A stretch of 64,000 nucleotides of DNA from Acanthochlamys bracteata (Eukaryota > Streptophyta > Magnoliopsida > Pandanales > Velloziaceae). Both the position numbers and the translations under genes were made by a program. The notes beneath the pieces were generated by a model that was not told the origin of the DNA, ran no database searches, and saw only the letters and a program-made list of their open reading frames with translations. The stretch spans positions 5,828,001 to 5,892,000 of the forward strand of contig CM034140.1 of NCBI GenBank assembly GCA_019914995.1. The letters are read 5' to 3'. Positions 24,836 to 36,080 of the stretch are shown here, piece by piece; position 1 is the first letter of the stretch, and every line of letters begins with the position of its first letter.

Positions 24836-25195
24836 TATAAAACTTAGCTTTATAACAGCTAAGGAGGTCAAAATAAAAATAAGCGACCAAATGATATGAA
24901 CGTACGCTACACGATCATCTCGGTGAGGATGACGCGTATGAAGAATTGGATTTGGTTTTGGACAGCGAATACGTAGAATAAGACCTTATTAGCATTCTTA
25001 AGATTTTAATATAAAAAACTTAATTTTATAACAATTAAGAGGGTTAAAATAAAAATAAGTGATCAAATAAAGTGAAACTTACGCGTACACGACCGTCTCG
25101 ATGATAGTGACGTGTAGGAAAAATCGGACTTAGTTTTGGAGACCGAACAAGTGGAATAGGACCTTACTAGCATTCCTAAGATTTTAATATATGAT
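24836..25195 (+). repeat. Two-copy tandem duplication inside the CACTA element
   Basis: Copy 1 is about 24846-25012 and copy 2 about 25020-25190. Shared blocks run in the same order: TTTATAACA..TAAG, GTCAAAATAAAAATAAG, ACGATC/ACGACC, GATGACG/AGTGACG, AGACCTTA/GGACCTTA and AAGATTTTAATATA. Identity is roughly 80% by eye. There is no long open frame. Confidence 0.7.
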
Positions 25196-25547
25196 ATTTA
25201 GCTTTATATGATTATAATTGAAATTTTACTATATTTTATTATTCAGTAATATATTCTCTTTTTATTTTCAGATGCATGATGGGCTCGGTGTTTCCCTGTT
25301 TCGAGCGTGATTGGTGGTTGCATTTTAGTTCATTAAGACAATTTATCTTATTGTATTAAATTTTTGCTTTCTTTTTAAGCACTATATTAATATTATTATG
25401 ACTAATATAAAATATTTTAGTTAATTATTAATTAGTTTTGCTGAATTATTTATTTTATTCATTCTAGGGAGAATAAAATTATGAAGTGATTATTATATAT
25501 TTTATATATTTTTTAAAAATTATTAAAAATATTAATTTAAAAGTACT

Positions 25548-25980
25548 ATTAATGGCGACTAAGGGTGCTAGTCGCTACTAATTGACAACCTAGTAGCGAC
25601 TAGATATAAAGTTAGTCTCTATTGTTTCAACAATAGCGACTAAATGTAAGTTAGTCTCTGATAGCTTCTGTGATTGTGGCTTTGTTAGTAAGATTATTGT
25701 CAATACTTAGTCAATGACAGTCCTTATAGGTATCGGCGACTTACTTAACCCAACCCAAGTCGCTATGTTCTAGCAATAGCGACTGGCATTGACCTAGTCG
25801 CTATAGGCTTAATAGCGACTAGGATAAACTAGTCGCTATTGTTTGTATTAGCGACTGTTCGTCGTTTTCAGTCGCTATTTACTAACAGCGATTAGATTTT
25901 AGCGACAACTCTAGCGACAAGAAATTTTTAGTCTCAATCCCTAGTTGCAACTAGCGTTTTTCAGCAGCGAGTTGTTATTC
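25548..25980. repeat. CACTA right subterminal repeat region
   Basis: More than a dozen TAGCGAC / GTCGCTA units in alternating orientation occur in about 430 bp, densest at 25780-25930. They mirror the left-end array and close the element. Confidence 0.8.
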
Positions 25981-26029
25981 TAGTCGCTGTAGAGCATTTT
26001 TCTTAAAGTGACCATTGGAGGGAATGATA

Positions 26030-26290
26030 TGACCGAACCGCAAGGAAAGCCATTTCTCGTCCACAACAACGCCCAAGGAAGTGCAGCACTTGCATTGGGT
26101 GCAAGTGATGAGCTACCGCAAGGGAATGCAGCACTTGGACCTGGCTTCAGTTATTTGCTTGAGTTGTAAGTGGAGCTGATGAGCTACCGGGAGCCATTTA
26201 GAAGAGTAATAGTTAATGTTTGATTCAAACAGGGAGTTAGGTACTACGACGTCCTATAGATTCAGCTTCTTTTGTTAGTCCTAGGAGGTC
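26030..26290 (+). repeat. Right LTR-like block
   Basis: Partner of 19690-19975 (see that entry for the shared blocks). Relative to the left block it carries a local duplication of the CAAGGAA..GCAGCACTT phrase (about 26070-26130). Confidence 0.5.
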
Positions 26291-26340
26291 TTCGTTAGGA
26301 AGAGTTGTGACTTGTAAATAGATACAAAGTTCCACTATGG

Positions 26341-28666
26341 AAAAGCAACGATAATCATATTATCTTCTTCCCGTTTTACTCTCTTAACGCAATTTACACC
26401 TATTTCTGTTCTTAACATTCAATCGAGTTTGCAATACCTCTCTACATAGATTTGCCGCAAACATTACCCTCTCTCCACCCTCAATTTTATCAATTGACGC
26501 TTCCATTTCTTATCACTCACCGTTCTCGCGCAGTGTATGTGTTGCCACCGCTAGCTTACCTTGTGTTCTCCTTCCATCGGTGATGCTCCGTCGCCGCCAT
26601 GGAGAGAGCTCAACTGTGAGCTCTCATCGACGGCATTGGCAACACACCTGCCACGCAGGAATGGCAAGTGGGACTCCATTAGTAACTGTAGTTGATGAAA
26701 TTGAGGGTAGAATTTAAAAGAGGAAAGGAAGAGAACCTCATCCCCACCACTAGCGATTCTTACGAGCAAATTGGCCACACTGTTGGTGGCGGTTAGCAAC
26801 AGTCCCTTGGCGGAGAGAGAAAAAAAACAAATACCGAATGTGGTGTAAACGCATCGAAGTTATTTTATCGAGTACTGTATGCGATGGGATCCACGTCGGC
26901 AGATAATAATGTTGAAACAGTGTAGGTAGTAAAAACTAATATCTAACAGTTTGGAACTCAAAATGATAAGAACAGGAGCAATGCCAACATACAAAAACAA
27001 AACAAAGGCACTCATAATATCTCTAATAAAAGAGTAATGTGTTCTTTGTCAAACCATTTTTCACCTTAACGAAACAAAGCTTGATGTCATCTTATACCCA
27101 CATTCGTTAGAAAGAAGTACTATTTCAAAATTTTTAAAATTTGTTTTCAAAATATCATTTTTCTTTCTTATCTATTTACCTGTCTTGGTATCAAATATTA
27201 ATAATTGATACCAAAATTAACACCATGCGTTCATCTTAAATTATAAATTATAAATTTAAAGTTTGTTCAAATTCATAACAAATATACGCAGATAGCAAAA
27301 CAAGAGTAAAAGGCTGTTCGAAATTGCTTAAGAAATAAAACCTTTTTAGAACAAAAAATATTTTTATTCTATCTCAAAAAAAACTCTACCTTTAATGTCA
27401 TAAAAAAATAATAAAAATAAAATCTTACAACATAAAATATTTCTATACTTTCAAAAAAATTTTAATAAAATTTATTAAATATTGTAAAAAACTTATTAAA
27501 AAATATGAAATAAAATGGAGTGAAAAACACCTCATAAGCAGCACCCAACGATCCCTAAATCAACAAATAACTGGCCTTTGCAAATAGCACATGAAAAATA
27601 AACAAATAAAATAGGTAGAACACAATGGTCTTGCTACATTATCTCTATAATAAATTACTCAATTGAGAACTTCTAATGAGAATTGTATTTGAAAAGGAAA
27701 TATTCATTTGGCATGTTATTTATGAAGACGACCAAATGTGTTCAGATATACCAGCAAATATTCAAACTAAATGCATCTTTGAGAGCATATATCGTTCAAT
27801 AAAGACATTTTCCCAATAACAAATGAATTTTCAGTTCAACTGAAACACTTATCATTACAAAACCAAGCATTTACAGAAAATATAGGAACCAATTTTGCTT
27901 GCATAACTGTTCTCTGCTGAATCAATCTAAAGACCGTAACAAAAAAGCATCAGCCAAGATCCGAGAAAACAAACATACAGAAATACCTGACAAATGCCAT
28001 AACGACTGAGTGGTCTATGAGCAACAGTTACGGCCTTTGCAATTGTTACAGCCATTTCCTGCATAAGTTTGCCCCAACCATATCTATCGATACGCATAAA
28101 TAAAAAGAGATACATAATCAATACCTGAACTATGCATAGGTCCCAAAACGAATTTCCTAATATGCAGAACATACCACCAAAGCATATTGCTTCTGACATT
28201 TATAGGACTGAAATTAAAAAGCATAAACAGCGAACTCGAAAGATCAGTATCTGTTCTGGAAGCTTCCTTTACACCCATTGACAGGGACACAAATTAAATG
28301 CCATAAAGAGTATTAAGAATAGCACACCTTAAGCAGCTATATGCAGTTCCATTATGATTAATTATTGCAGACAACTATTAAAAGTTTAGAAACGGGAAAG
28401 TGCCAAATCTAATATTAGGTATTGAAAAAATATATTCATTATACAGTAAGACAGGAGATGTTTTTGTGTTACCAACTTTGGAAACTACTAAGTATTTAGA
28501 GGTGGATTGTGTGTCTCCAGGAAAAAGAATACAGTTAGTATAGTAAGTTGAGTTGGAAACTAATAGTATAGCAAAATCACCAATTGATCTCATTCGACTT
28601 TCTTGACTAGGTGCAGCTGTGTCATTCCCAGTAGACCTTATCAGTTATCACCTTATAAACCATCAC
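26341..28666. other. Intergenic interval downstream of cyclin T
   Basis: No secure gene is present. An AT-rich repeat copy lies at about 27340-27530, around CTTACAACATAAAA. The minus-strand open stretch 26551-26799 has no ATG at its head and no recognised domain. At 27899-28190 there are exon-like blocks with good splice sites (28063-27990, TGCAG before GAAATGGC and CAG before GTATTT) that could be untranslated or alternative 3' exons of the cyclin T gene. Confidence 0.4.
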
Positions 28667-31600
28667 TCAGAAGACCTCCATCAGCTGTTCGATGACCTCT
28701 GCAAAATGAAACATTAAGTTGCATGAATTTTCCCTCAGAGAAAACAGAAGACAAAGAAAAGCAGAAAGCAGGAAAGAAAACTGGATAAAAGGGAACCTCG
28801 AAGAATATATGGTGACATTTGGAAATCCTGCCACATACAGCGGTAGGGTGCAAGATCAAAATTTAGGAACTTCGCAGCTAAGAAAGTCGCTCCTGCTGCT
28901 ATATGATGTGGTTTAAATTGAAGCCAAAGTGAGCTTCGAAGACTGCATTTATAAATTAAAAGACGAATCAGAGTTTAGCACATGAAGAATGCAACTTGAA
29001 CTTGGACAATTGCAAATCAGACAGGCAAACCATCAATTTTGCAGCGATAATTACACTTGTAAGCAATCCTCATCATGTAAAGCCAAAAGATGCCCAGTCA
29101 CAATTAGTACGCAGTTAGAATATCCATAGATTAATTAAAATACAGAAGCTAATGTTTGCAATACTATCCTTACCAACTACAAAAGCAGCCGTCCAGGTAG
29201 AAACAAAAGAGAGGATTCCTCCAGTAACATTGGCATATGGCTAAACTATAGCAGCAAGATGTTCCTTTGAAATTATGCATCAACTTCTGGATAAAATTGC
29301 TTCACCCAAACGCATGGCCTTCGACAGCTAAATACATGAATTCACCACAAAAGGTTGCTACACAAATTTTCATTCATGTATATGCATATGCCTGCAGCAG
29401 GATGAGCACTCCCACAAACTAAATATTGCCACATGATGCCAGCAATTGAAAATGCAAGCTTCTTTAAATTGTTACCATGAAAAGCATGAAGCGCTTTGAT
29501 GGATGGCACTTACAGAAGTGACAGTCTGTAGAGAAGTATGGTTCAGGGAAATCTTTCTGGAAATTATCAATTAGTAGATGAAGGTCTATACAGATATATT
29601 GAGAAACCAGAACCTTAAGTTAGTTAAAAACCTGATGCATGAGCAAAGGGGATGGGGTTAAAGGGAGGCCAAAAGTTGCTCCAAAGCCTTACGTTCATTC
29701 CTCTGAGAATAATTTTCAAAAGTATACCTTCTTTGTCCCTAGTTTCTGTCAATGCTTTATTACTTTCAACTGAAAAAGGTAAATGCCAATACATGCATTA
29801 AGCACATTCAAATGCTTTAGAGCTATTAGATGCGCTGAAAATATCACACGATTGCATCTGTGGAAGTAGTTAGATAGACTGCAATACTTCAACCGCAAAA
29901 CACCATTAGCCTTGCCCACATAAGGAATTAATATTGGTGTTGAAGATGTTGGTGGGGGAAAGTAAAAGTTTTATATTGGTTTCCAAAAGAAATTAATTAA
30001 AAAAACAGAAAACATGAACAGCGCATGAACCTCCAGATAAGAGTATAACACATGTAAGCACATCTTGAGAACCCTGCAATTTGTCATACCAAAAAAAATC
30101 AATACTAGGTACCTATAAAGTTACATAATTAAATGCAAAAGGGAACACTAAGCAATTAAAACCATGAAGTACTAGGGATGTTGAAGACTGATTGCATACA
30201 CCAGTATATTACCAGTTTACCAGATTAGATAACCTTCCATATCTTTTCCATCTCACAATGGTTAATGAATGCAACGATAAAAATATAAAAACCATAACTT
30301 ATCAATAAAAATTTAGGTGGTGTTAGTCTCCGAAAACTATATCCAATTTTCTGAATAAAAGCGTTTATCAATTGCTTCTTGCTGTTTTGAAATTCTATTC
30401 AATCACAAGCAGCATGTTTTAAGCAGGAAACACCTTCTATGCTTAGAGGAATGCGGATACAAAATTACAAGAAAAAGTGAAAAATCTCGAAGTATGTACA
30501 ATTTCTGATCCAATACCTTTGACTCTGATGGCAACTTATGAAATGCAACAAATAAACATAGCGAAATTGCTAATAACATTCAAGAAATTTAAATAACCAT
30601 TACAAAAGATGCTAATAACACATTAATGCAATGCAAAAACAGATAAGTTTTTTATTCCAAGTTTATTCCACCAAGTGCGTCAGCTACATGGATCTCTCTG
30701 CAATGATCCATATAGGAAAGATTTGATAAGATTTTAGACGTGGCTTCCAATGTAATCCCAACCCTAATCCTCAACCTAGCTAGGGACAAACTGCACAGGC
30801 AGAGTTGTGGAGAATTTGAACATAAATGGAAGTCTAGAAGGAAGATCAAATTATTAGAGAAGCAAAAATCTTACTAACTAGAGCACACCGAATTCATGAT
30901 CTCGCATACAATAGAGACACCAAAGCAATACAACCAAACAAGAAAACGTAATGAATAAGCAAATGAATCTTTTGGAACATGCTGAAGAAGAACGGCAATG
31001 TAATACAGATTTAATAAATATCTGAATAGAACTGTCCTTGTGAATTTAATAGAAGACAATAGTAAGAATAATGCTTAGACTACCTTAAGTCGATACCTTT
31101 TCTAATAGTTTGTATTTTAAATATAAGTTATTCCAAGTACAGGCTCGTCTGAAGAACTTATACAGAAGAAACTCATAAAAATAGTATATGGATGCCTTTT
31201 GCATTATGAATAAAACTCTAGTTATTGTTTGCTACCAAACTACATCAACCTTTAAAGGAAATTCGACTTTAGCCACTTGCTTTTGTCCAACACTTTAACC
31301 ACCTGACTTTTAAGCGCTAATTAAGTCATCTTCCTACTCTCAAACCCACCATCTCTATTTACCATAAAAACTCACCCTTATACTTCGCTAGTTCCTAGGT
31401 GGTTATCGAGAAGAAAGAACACAAACTCCTGCTCTCTTCCTCTTCTCTCTCCGTCTAACTTTCTCCTATATCTGGATTTTACTACTATGTAGAAATCGTG
31501 CAATGAATGAATAATATACAGAGTGAATGACAAATTTGCAATAATGAATCTTCAAGATTTGACTAAGTACCACTTCAGATCCCATAGTAGTTCAACCAAG

Positions 31601-34600
31601 GAAAAACATAATAGCATCAATCCTTGGGTACTTTCAGGTGCTGTGGCAATTCTCATTCATAGTTTATGAATTAATGCCCATGAGTACATGTATTAGATAA
31701 ACATACACGCTAATCATTTAGGTTACAGGAAATTTTGATTCCACACGAGGACCAGCTTCTCATAAAATTAAACACGAAATAATTCAGTTTTGAGTTTACT
31801 CCACGGCCTAGCTATTTCTTAGCCCTCTGTGCAGCGCAAATGAGTACTTTACCCCCTTGATTAAGATTTTAGTTTGAGAACATATAGCCTACAATATCTA
31901 TTTCACTAGTTTGTATATGACATAATTTACAATTTTGAAATTTTACCAGTTTGCGAACACATAGTACTTTACTTTCTGAACATATATTTTCAGTGATTTG
32001 CACGCGGAGTTCATAAGTTTGTAAACACAATTTTACTAGTTTGTGACGCTTAGTTTACTTATTTGTGAACACGTTTATCTTTTATAACACAAGTTTACTA
32101 GCTTGTGAATGCAAAGTTTACTGGTTTTAATACATAATTTACTGTTTATCAACACATGATTTCTAGTTTGTGAACATGTAATTTCATGATAGCAGGAGAT
32201 TGGGATTACTAGAAGTTGAGTTCAACGATATATACCCAAACTCAAACTATAGAGGTGGTAAACTAAGATTCTTTTGACTGATGTTGACAACAATTCCCCC
32301 TTGAGGTTAACAATTAAAATGCAATCTTATAACTTAAACTAGATTTCAAAATGCTAATAGGATAATCATGTAAAGAGTTTTCTCCCATCTTAAAAAGTGA
32401 ATGGATTTGGAGGCATGGTTGGCAAACAAGTGTTCTTAAGTTTTTTCACAATCATTTTCCTTTTGCTGATTCAACAAATAGCAGTAGTTGCTATAAGCCA
32501 GATGTTTGATCAATCCACCTTCATGAAACTGACAACACAGAGTCAAAGTGCTCAGGTAAGTAGTTGAGATAAGGTTACAAGCAACACCTAGATTGATGAA
32601 ATGAACTACTTAGAAGGAATGATGACAGCCGGACTAGGGGAAATATATTGAAGAGCTTTTGCTTGAATTTGCAAGTACAACTACCTGGTAAAAGTTATGA
32701 TGAAAATATATGGAACTAGAATAGTTGCAAATAATCACCCTTGCACATTCTACTAAAACTAAATGACTAAATCTGCCAAGCTTTCGCTAACATTATATGG
32801 AAGTTATCTTCACAGTGAAAATCACTCAGTAATCTACTTGCCTACACAGGTGTAATCTGGACAAGTTTTTATTTTTTTTAAAAAATAATTGTAGCCACTG
32901 TTAAGTTCAAAATATAGTTTTTTAACAACAACCAAGAAGATATTTACATGGCCACATGTACAAACAAACACACGCCTTTGGATCTGCATTTATATTCATT
33001 AAGCGCATACAACTAAAGAAGATATAAGAATGTGGAGCACCAAGTTCAAGTAATTGCTTGAAAGGATCAAAGTTAAAGAGTTAATGGATAGTGAATCTTT
33101 AAGAACTAGTAACCAGGAAAAAGTCACCTTTGGAACAAAAAGGAAAAACAAAGGCGCATGTAAAAGTATAAGCTTACCCTTCATTGACCAGGTTCCAAGC
33201 CATAGTGAAGAGAACACTCTGTGAAAGCCCTAACTTGTTCAGAACAGATGATAGAGGAGCATATGGATGCTGCACACTTAGTTCAAAATCAAGAGTTGTG
33301 AGTATCAAAGTTTCAGCTTCAATGACCCTCTCACGAAGTTGCTCAAACCAGTTCTGCTGAAGAATGAACAAAATGTTATAGATGATAAAGGAATAAAGCA
33401 GCTTTAGCAGTTCCATGAGTCAATAAAATAATTTCTAAATTTCCAATTTGTTAACAATCATAACAAATCCAAACTGTTGATCTACACCATTTGAAATGCT
33501 CATAAGCTAAATTTCACAATCTTTATCATCCTTTGATCATCCAAGATCCAAATAAATGGCTGCCTCTAAAGAAAGGTATTTTTAAGATGTATGTTTCAGT
33601 ATCAGAGCTCTAGACGTTCTACCAATGCAGGATTTCAAGCTAAGAAATGATGAGTCTCAGAATCATTGACTAGGAGAAGTTTGAACATAAAAAGCAAGTT
33701 CGAAGGATTACAGAATCCTGACTTTATATTTTTTTCTGGACCATAATGGTCTAACTCAATCAGCAATTTCAAGAAAGTTAGTACTTCCACATTTAATTCC
33801 ATGCACTGCAACTACTGTCATTCAACTCAATTGCAGATGATGGTTCTTTAAATTAATAGAGATTGAGGAACAATCAGATTTGAGAATTATAGGACAACTT
33901 TAAACAAGGAAATGGGACAGCAAAAACTATGCTTAGAATCGAGGACTTGAAAGGCAAAAGACAACAAAAACTTACAGTATAAGCTATGTTGGTGAAGAAG
34001 ACAAAATCATGCTTTTGGCAAACTTCACAGGCTACCAGAAGAATAGAGTTTAACGGGCATGGCGTCTCCTCAGATTTTGCAGCAAGGAACAAAGCTGCTG
34101 TTGCAATCATCTGCAAATAAACCAATATAGCACATCAGCATATGGGAACGTGATGCCCTCATAAGTTCTATAATCACCTAACCAGTGAAAATATTCAAAG
34201 ACCGAGCAAGTGGACCAAGAACAAAGAGAGCATATTGCAGAAAATTGCTTAAAAGGTACTACGTAAGAAGAAAAAGGCGAAGAGAAGAACGTACCCATAA
34301 TTAAGATAACCACTAACTCAAAAGTACAAGGCAACTTGAGTTTAAACTTTAGGAGATTGTAAGCTAGAACTTACTTATACACCCCATATGAGCATGTCAG
34401 ATGGTTAATATGCAATCTCAGAAGTTACTTTCCAACATGTTAGTTATATGTTAAATGAAGACCATCTGACATGCCGAGCAATGAAGGTGGCCCCTTTCTG
34501 GGCCATGCCATATTGCTGCATGGCATGATTGTGATGCTCTAATAGCTGAAACTTTTTTTCCTTTGATTTATAGTTATTAAAAAAATAAAAGAAAAATCGA

Positions 34601-35990
34601 ATCTGCATCAACTTCTAAAAGAAACTTTTTATATCAAAAGATCTCGAAACAAAAATAAATATTAATCAACACCATGCCTTGTGTTATTTCCAAATTCAGA
34701 TTACACAAAAATAGTTTTTTTCTTGTTTCTCTTTATTATGTTATTTATAACTACTAAAAAGAAAATTGATCAGTTTTACATGCTTTCTCATTTTTACATG
34801 AAAAAGAGATCTGCGCAACACGTGGGAATTTAGCTGATGTCATAGAACTACTTGGTCGCATCTTGCACACTGAAAACCAGTAAGAAAGTTATCTCTCCTA
34901 ATAACGATAGGTGAACTAAAAATAGCAAACTTAACAAGCTAATTTGGAATATAATATCTTATTCATAATAAATGATCTTTTATCCTGCCCATTGGTTATT
35001 TGAGGGCAGTCGTAAAATTGACAATCAGGCTTCGAGCTTCATCAAAAATGCCTAGAACCATAACTTTAACTCGGATGCATTAGCCATACTTATAGGTTTA
35101 GATCATCAACACTTTCACCAAGACAATGAATCCGAATAAAGCACATATTGGACAAAGTCGATCAATCAGATGATAAAATCAAAATGACAACTTTGTCTTC
35201 ACCTGACAGTTTGCATGATGTAAGCTATAATTAATCAATGTAGAAACAGAAGAAAGTAATCAAACGTCTTTGTACTCACAAATCTGTCATGACTAGCATG
35301 GGATCTCCGAAGAAAGAAACGATGGCAGAGAACTGTGGCAGTTGCTATCGTAGTCTGAGGCCTGCAAAACAATAAAACCATATAATCTCTTTTTAAGTGA
35401 ATCATACTCAATTTCTACGGACAGAACTCATAAACAAAACATTCAACTTACAATTGTAGCCTTATGCCAAGGTTCCGGATATACGAACAATAGGAATATC
35501 GGAGATGTGTCTCTCTCGTGAGATCTATTCCATCTTTCCTAGATGGCGAGCACCGCTCGATCTCGTCCCTTGACATGATCACCCCCTCAGCACCACCATT
35601 ATCAACCGGCCTATTTTTCCTTCGCCGCAAATCTCGATCCGGATTATCATAAACAAAAGGATCTGCGTTATAATCAGCGCTGCCTGCTCCTCCGTTATAA
35701 TCAGAGCGAAAACTCCGGTATCTTCTTGGATTATCATCAGCGTCGGACCACTTACGCTTCAGAGAAGAAGAGAAAGGAAGAGGCGGAGAGGCACCGGGAT
35801 CGCTGCGAACGCGATCGTTGTGGACGCGAGAGATAGCACTAGTTCGGGAAGTGTTGTAGTTGTAATAAATGTTATTGCTATGATTGCCATGATCGTAATT
35901 GTGACGGTTGTCTTGGTTGTTGGGAATTTGATAGCGATAGCCGTTGCAGCGGCCGCCGCCGTCGGCGCGACGAACGCGAGAGAAGGACAT
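28667..35990 (-). CDS. CYCT1: Cyclin T (P-TEFb-type regulatory subunit), 6 exons, 370 aa
   Basis: Exons in transcript order: 35990-35452, 35361-35280, 34110-33976, 33356-33178, 28942-28797, 28698-28667. Phases agree and the CDS is 1113 nt. The only ATG at the head is 35990 (MSFSRVRR); the open frame continues upstream without ATG. Residues 1-137 are an Arg/Asn/Tyr/Asp-rich extension. The first cyclin box follows ([20 protein letters not shown], then [54 protein letters not shown]), then a second fold ([20 protein letters not shown], ending [10 protein letters not shown]). Cyclin T binds CDK9-like kinases (CDKC in plants), which phosphorylate RNA polymerase II for elongation. The protein stops right after the cyclin folds, as in short plant CYCT1;3-like forms, without the long C-terminal tail. 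Intron 4 is 4.2 kb. The fifth donor is the weaker GTTCCC. Confidence 0.9.
31895..32195. repeat. Degenerate minisatellite in cyclin T intron 4
   Basis: About eight loose copies of a 30-45 bp phrase near TTTACTAGTTTGTGAACAC, e.g. at 31960, 32030, 32060, 32095 and 32165. It lies in the middle of the 4.2-kb intron. Confidence 0.55.
34392..34474. repeat. Inverted repeat in cyclin T intron 2
   Basis: Perfect 14-bp arms, GCATGTCAGATGGT (34392-34405) and its inverse (34461-34474), are separated by 55 bp. A second short stem follows (CATGCCAT / ATGGCATG, about 34505-34528). It could be a decayed MITE or a transcript hairpin. The arms do not extend beyond 14 bp. Confidence 0.6.
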
Positions 35991-36080
35991 GGATCGATTT
36001 CGAACAAATTGATTTAATTTACCAGCAGATCGAGATCGGCCGATCCTAGCGTGAGGGAGAGAAAGAGAGAAAGCAAGCAA

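Larger units (their letters stand above)
21466..26010 (+). mobile_element. Defective CACTA (En/Spm-type) DNA transposon, 4545 bp
   Basis: The element starts CACTACCAGAAAAAA (21466) and its right end is the inverse of CACTTTAAGAAAAAT (ending 26010). It is flanked on both sides by ACC (21463-21465 and 26011-26013), the 3-bp target duplication expected for CACTA elements. Both ends carry many TAGCGAC / GTCGCTA subterminal repeats in both orientations, the usual transposase-binding arrangement. Inside are relics of the TNP2-type transposase (about 23380-24364) and of a TNP1/Ptta-type accessory protein (24540-24775), both broken. It inserted into the degraded gypsy element, so it is the younger of the two. 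Confidence 0.88.
19640..26340 (+). mobile_element. Degraded LTR retrotransposon hosting a CACTA element
   Basis: Two related blocks flank this region in the same orientation: about 19690-19975 and 26030-26290. Both contain AAGCCATTTCTCGTCCA, AAGGAAGTGCAGCACTT, AGTGGAGCT..GAGCCAT and ATTCAGCTTCTTTT in that order, so they are the likely LTRs. Between them lie a gag relic (20690-21110) and, next to the CACTA insertion, GACGAGTCTTGTCACC / ATTGGAGGGAATGATATGAC, which resembles the usual end of gypsy pol. Most of pol is missing. Removing the CACTA element leaves about 2.1 kb of internal and LTR sequence. Confidence 0.6.

Noticed and set aside
26551-26799. 82-codon minus-strand ORF as a small gene
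   Set aside because: Its head is not an ATG and no domain or splice partner was found.
30652-30849. Minus-strand ORF within cyclin T intron 4
   Set aside because: It lies in the middle of a well-defined intron; no confident family match.
35759-36017. ORFs overlapping cyclin T exon 1 in other frames
   Set aside because: Low-complexity Ile/Thr/Val or Ala readings of the Asn/Tyr-rich coding sequence.
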